This document shows, in pieces, positions 5,657 to 5,679 of a stretch of DNA of 5,679 nucleotides. Below the pieces are notes generated by a model, which did not search any database, was not told where the DNA came from, and was given only the letters and a program-made list of their open reading frames with translations. The stretch is from Psychromonas sp. (GTDB lineage Bacteria > Pseudomonadota > Gammaproteobacteria > Enterobacterales > Psychromonadaceae): NCBI GenBank assembly GCA_023145575.1, contig JAGLDN010000086.1:1-5679 (forward strand), written 5' to 3'. Made by a program: the position numbers and the translations under genes. Within the stretch, counting starts at the first letter, position 1, and each line of letters starts with the position of its first letter.

Positions 5657-5679
5657 AACGATTAGCGATGCTAATCGTT
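5657..5679. repeat. Short palindromic repeat, copy 3, at the window edge
   Basis: AACGATTAGC (5657-5666), spacer GAT, GCTAATCGTT (5670-5679): perfect 10-base arms ending at the last base of the window. On the minus strand the following bases GATAGGCCTCATGTTATAC resemble the right flank of copies 1 and 2, so this copy is in the opposite orientation. The element presumably continues outside the window. Confidence 0.75.

Noticed and set aside
1..5679. CRISPR array, tRNA, rRNA or toxin-antitoxin pair
   Set aside because: No regularly spaced direct repeats, no tRNA cloverleaf or rRNA-like sequence, and no adjacent small gene pair were seen.

Overview
The window is A+T-rich DNA with a sparse, decaying gene complement. 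Only three genes look intact. The rest is long non-coding stretches holding broken transposase genes, a truncated gene and degenerate dispersed repeats. Protein style (a Lol-type lipoprotein, a truncated outer-membrane 'transporter' relative, IS3 and IS630 remnants) suggests a low-GC gammaproteobacterium, perhaps host-associated (Legionellales or Piscirickettsia-like). That placement is inference; no rRNA or marker gene is present.

Layout. Positions 1-544 hold a frameshifted IS630-type transposase start preceded by a 21-bp tandem duplication, then featureless DNA. Positions 545-1168 (+) encode an isochorismatase-like cysteine hydrolase with an intact Asp-Lys-Cys triad. Positions 1227-1495 are a degenerate repeat element. 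Positions 1497-2016 (-) are a wrecked IS3-family orfA/orfB. Positions 2055-2564 are a second repeat element, carrying a perfect 19-bp-arm hairpin and a shorter palindrome. Positions 2569-3231 (-) encode a second, divergent cysteine hydrolase, also with an intact triad. Positions 3302-3690 are a third repeat element, whose right end cuts off the N-terminus of a secreted 'transporter'-family gene (3668-3865, -). Positions 4042-5157 (-) encode a DUF1254/DUF1214 lipoprotein. Positions 5158-5679 hold its presumptive promoter region, a possible transposase fragment and another copy of the short palindrome, which reaches the last base of the window.

The genes do not form an operon. The two hydrolases are convergent and 1.4 kb apart, and the lipoprotein is separated from them by more than 800 bp. 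The two hydrolases share an unusual C-terminal motif and are probably old paralogues or members of one subfamily. The main point of interest is the repeat architecture. At least seven degenerate copies of one terminal sequence (consensus near TATACCCGTTACACTTCAAG) occur in inverted pairs that bracket the hydrolase 2 gene and abut two of the broken genes. I found no RNA gene, CRISPR array or complete defence or biosynthetic system.
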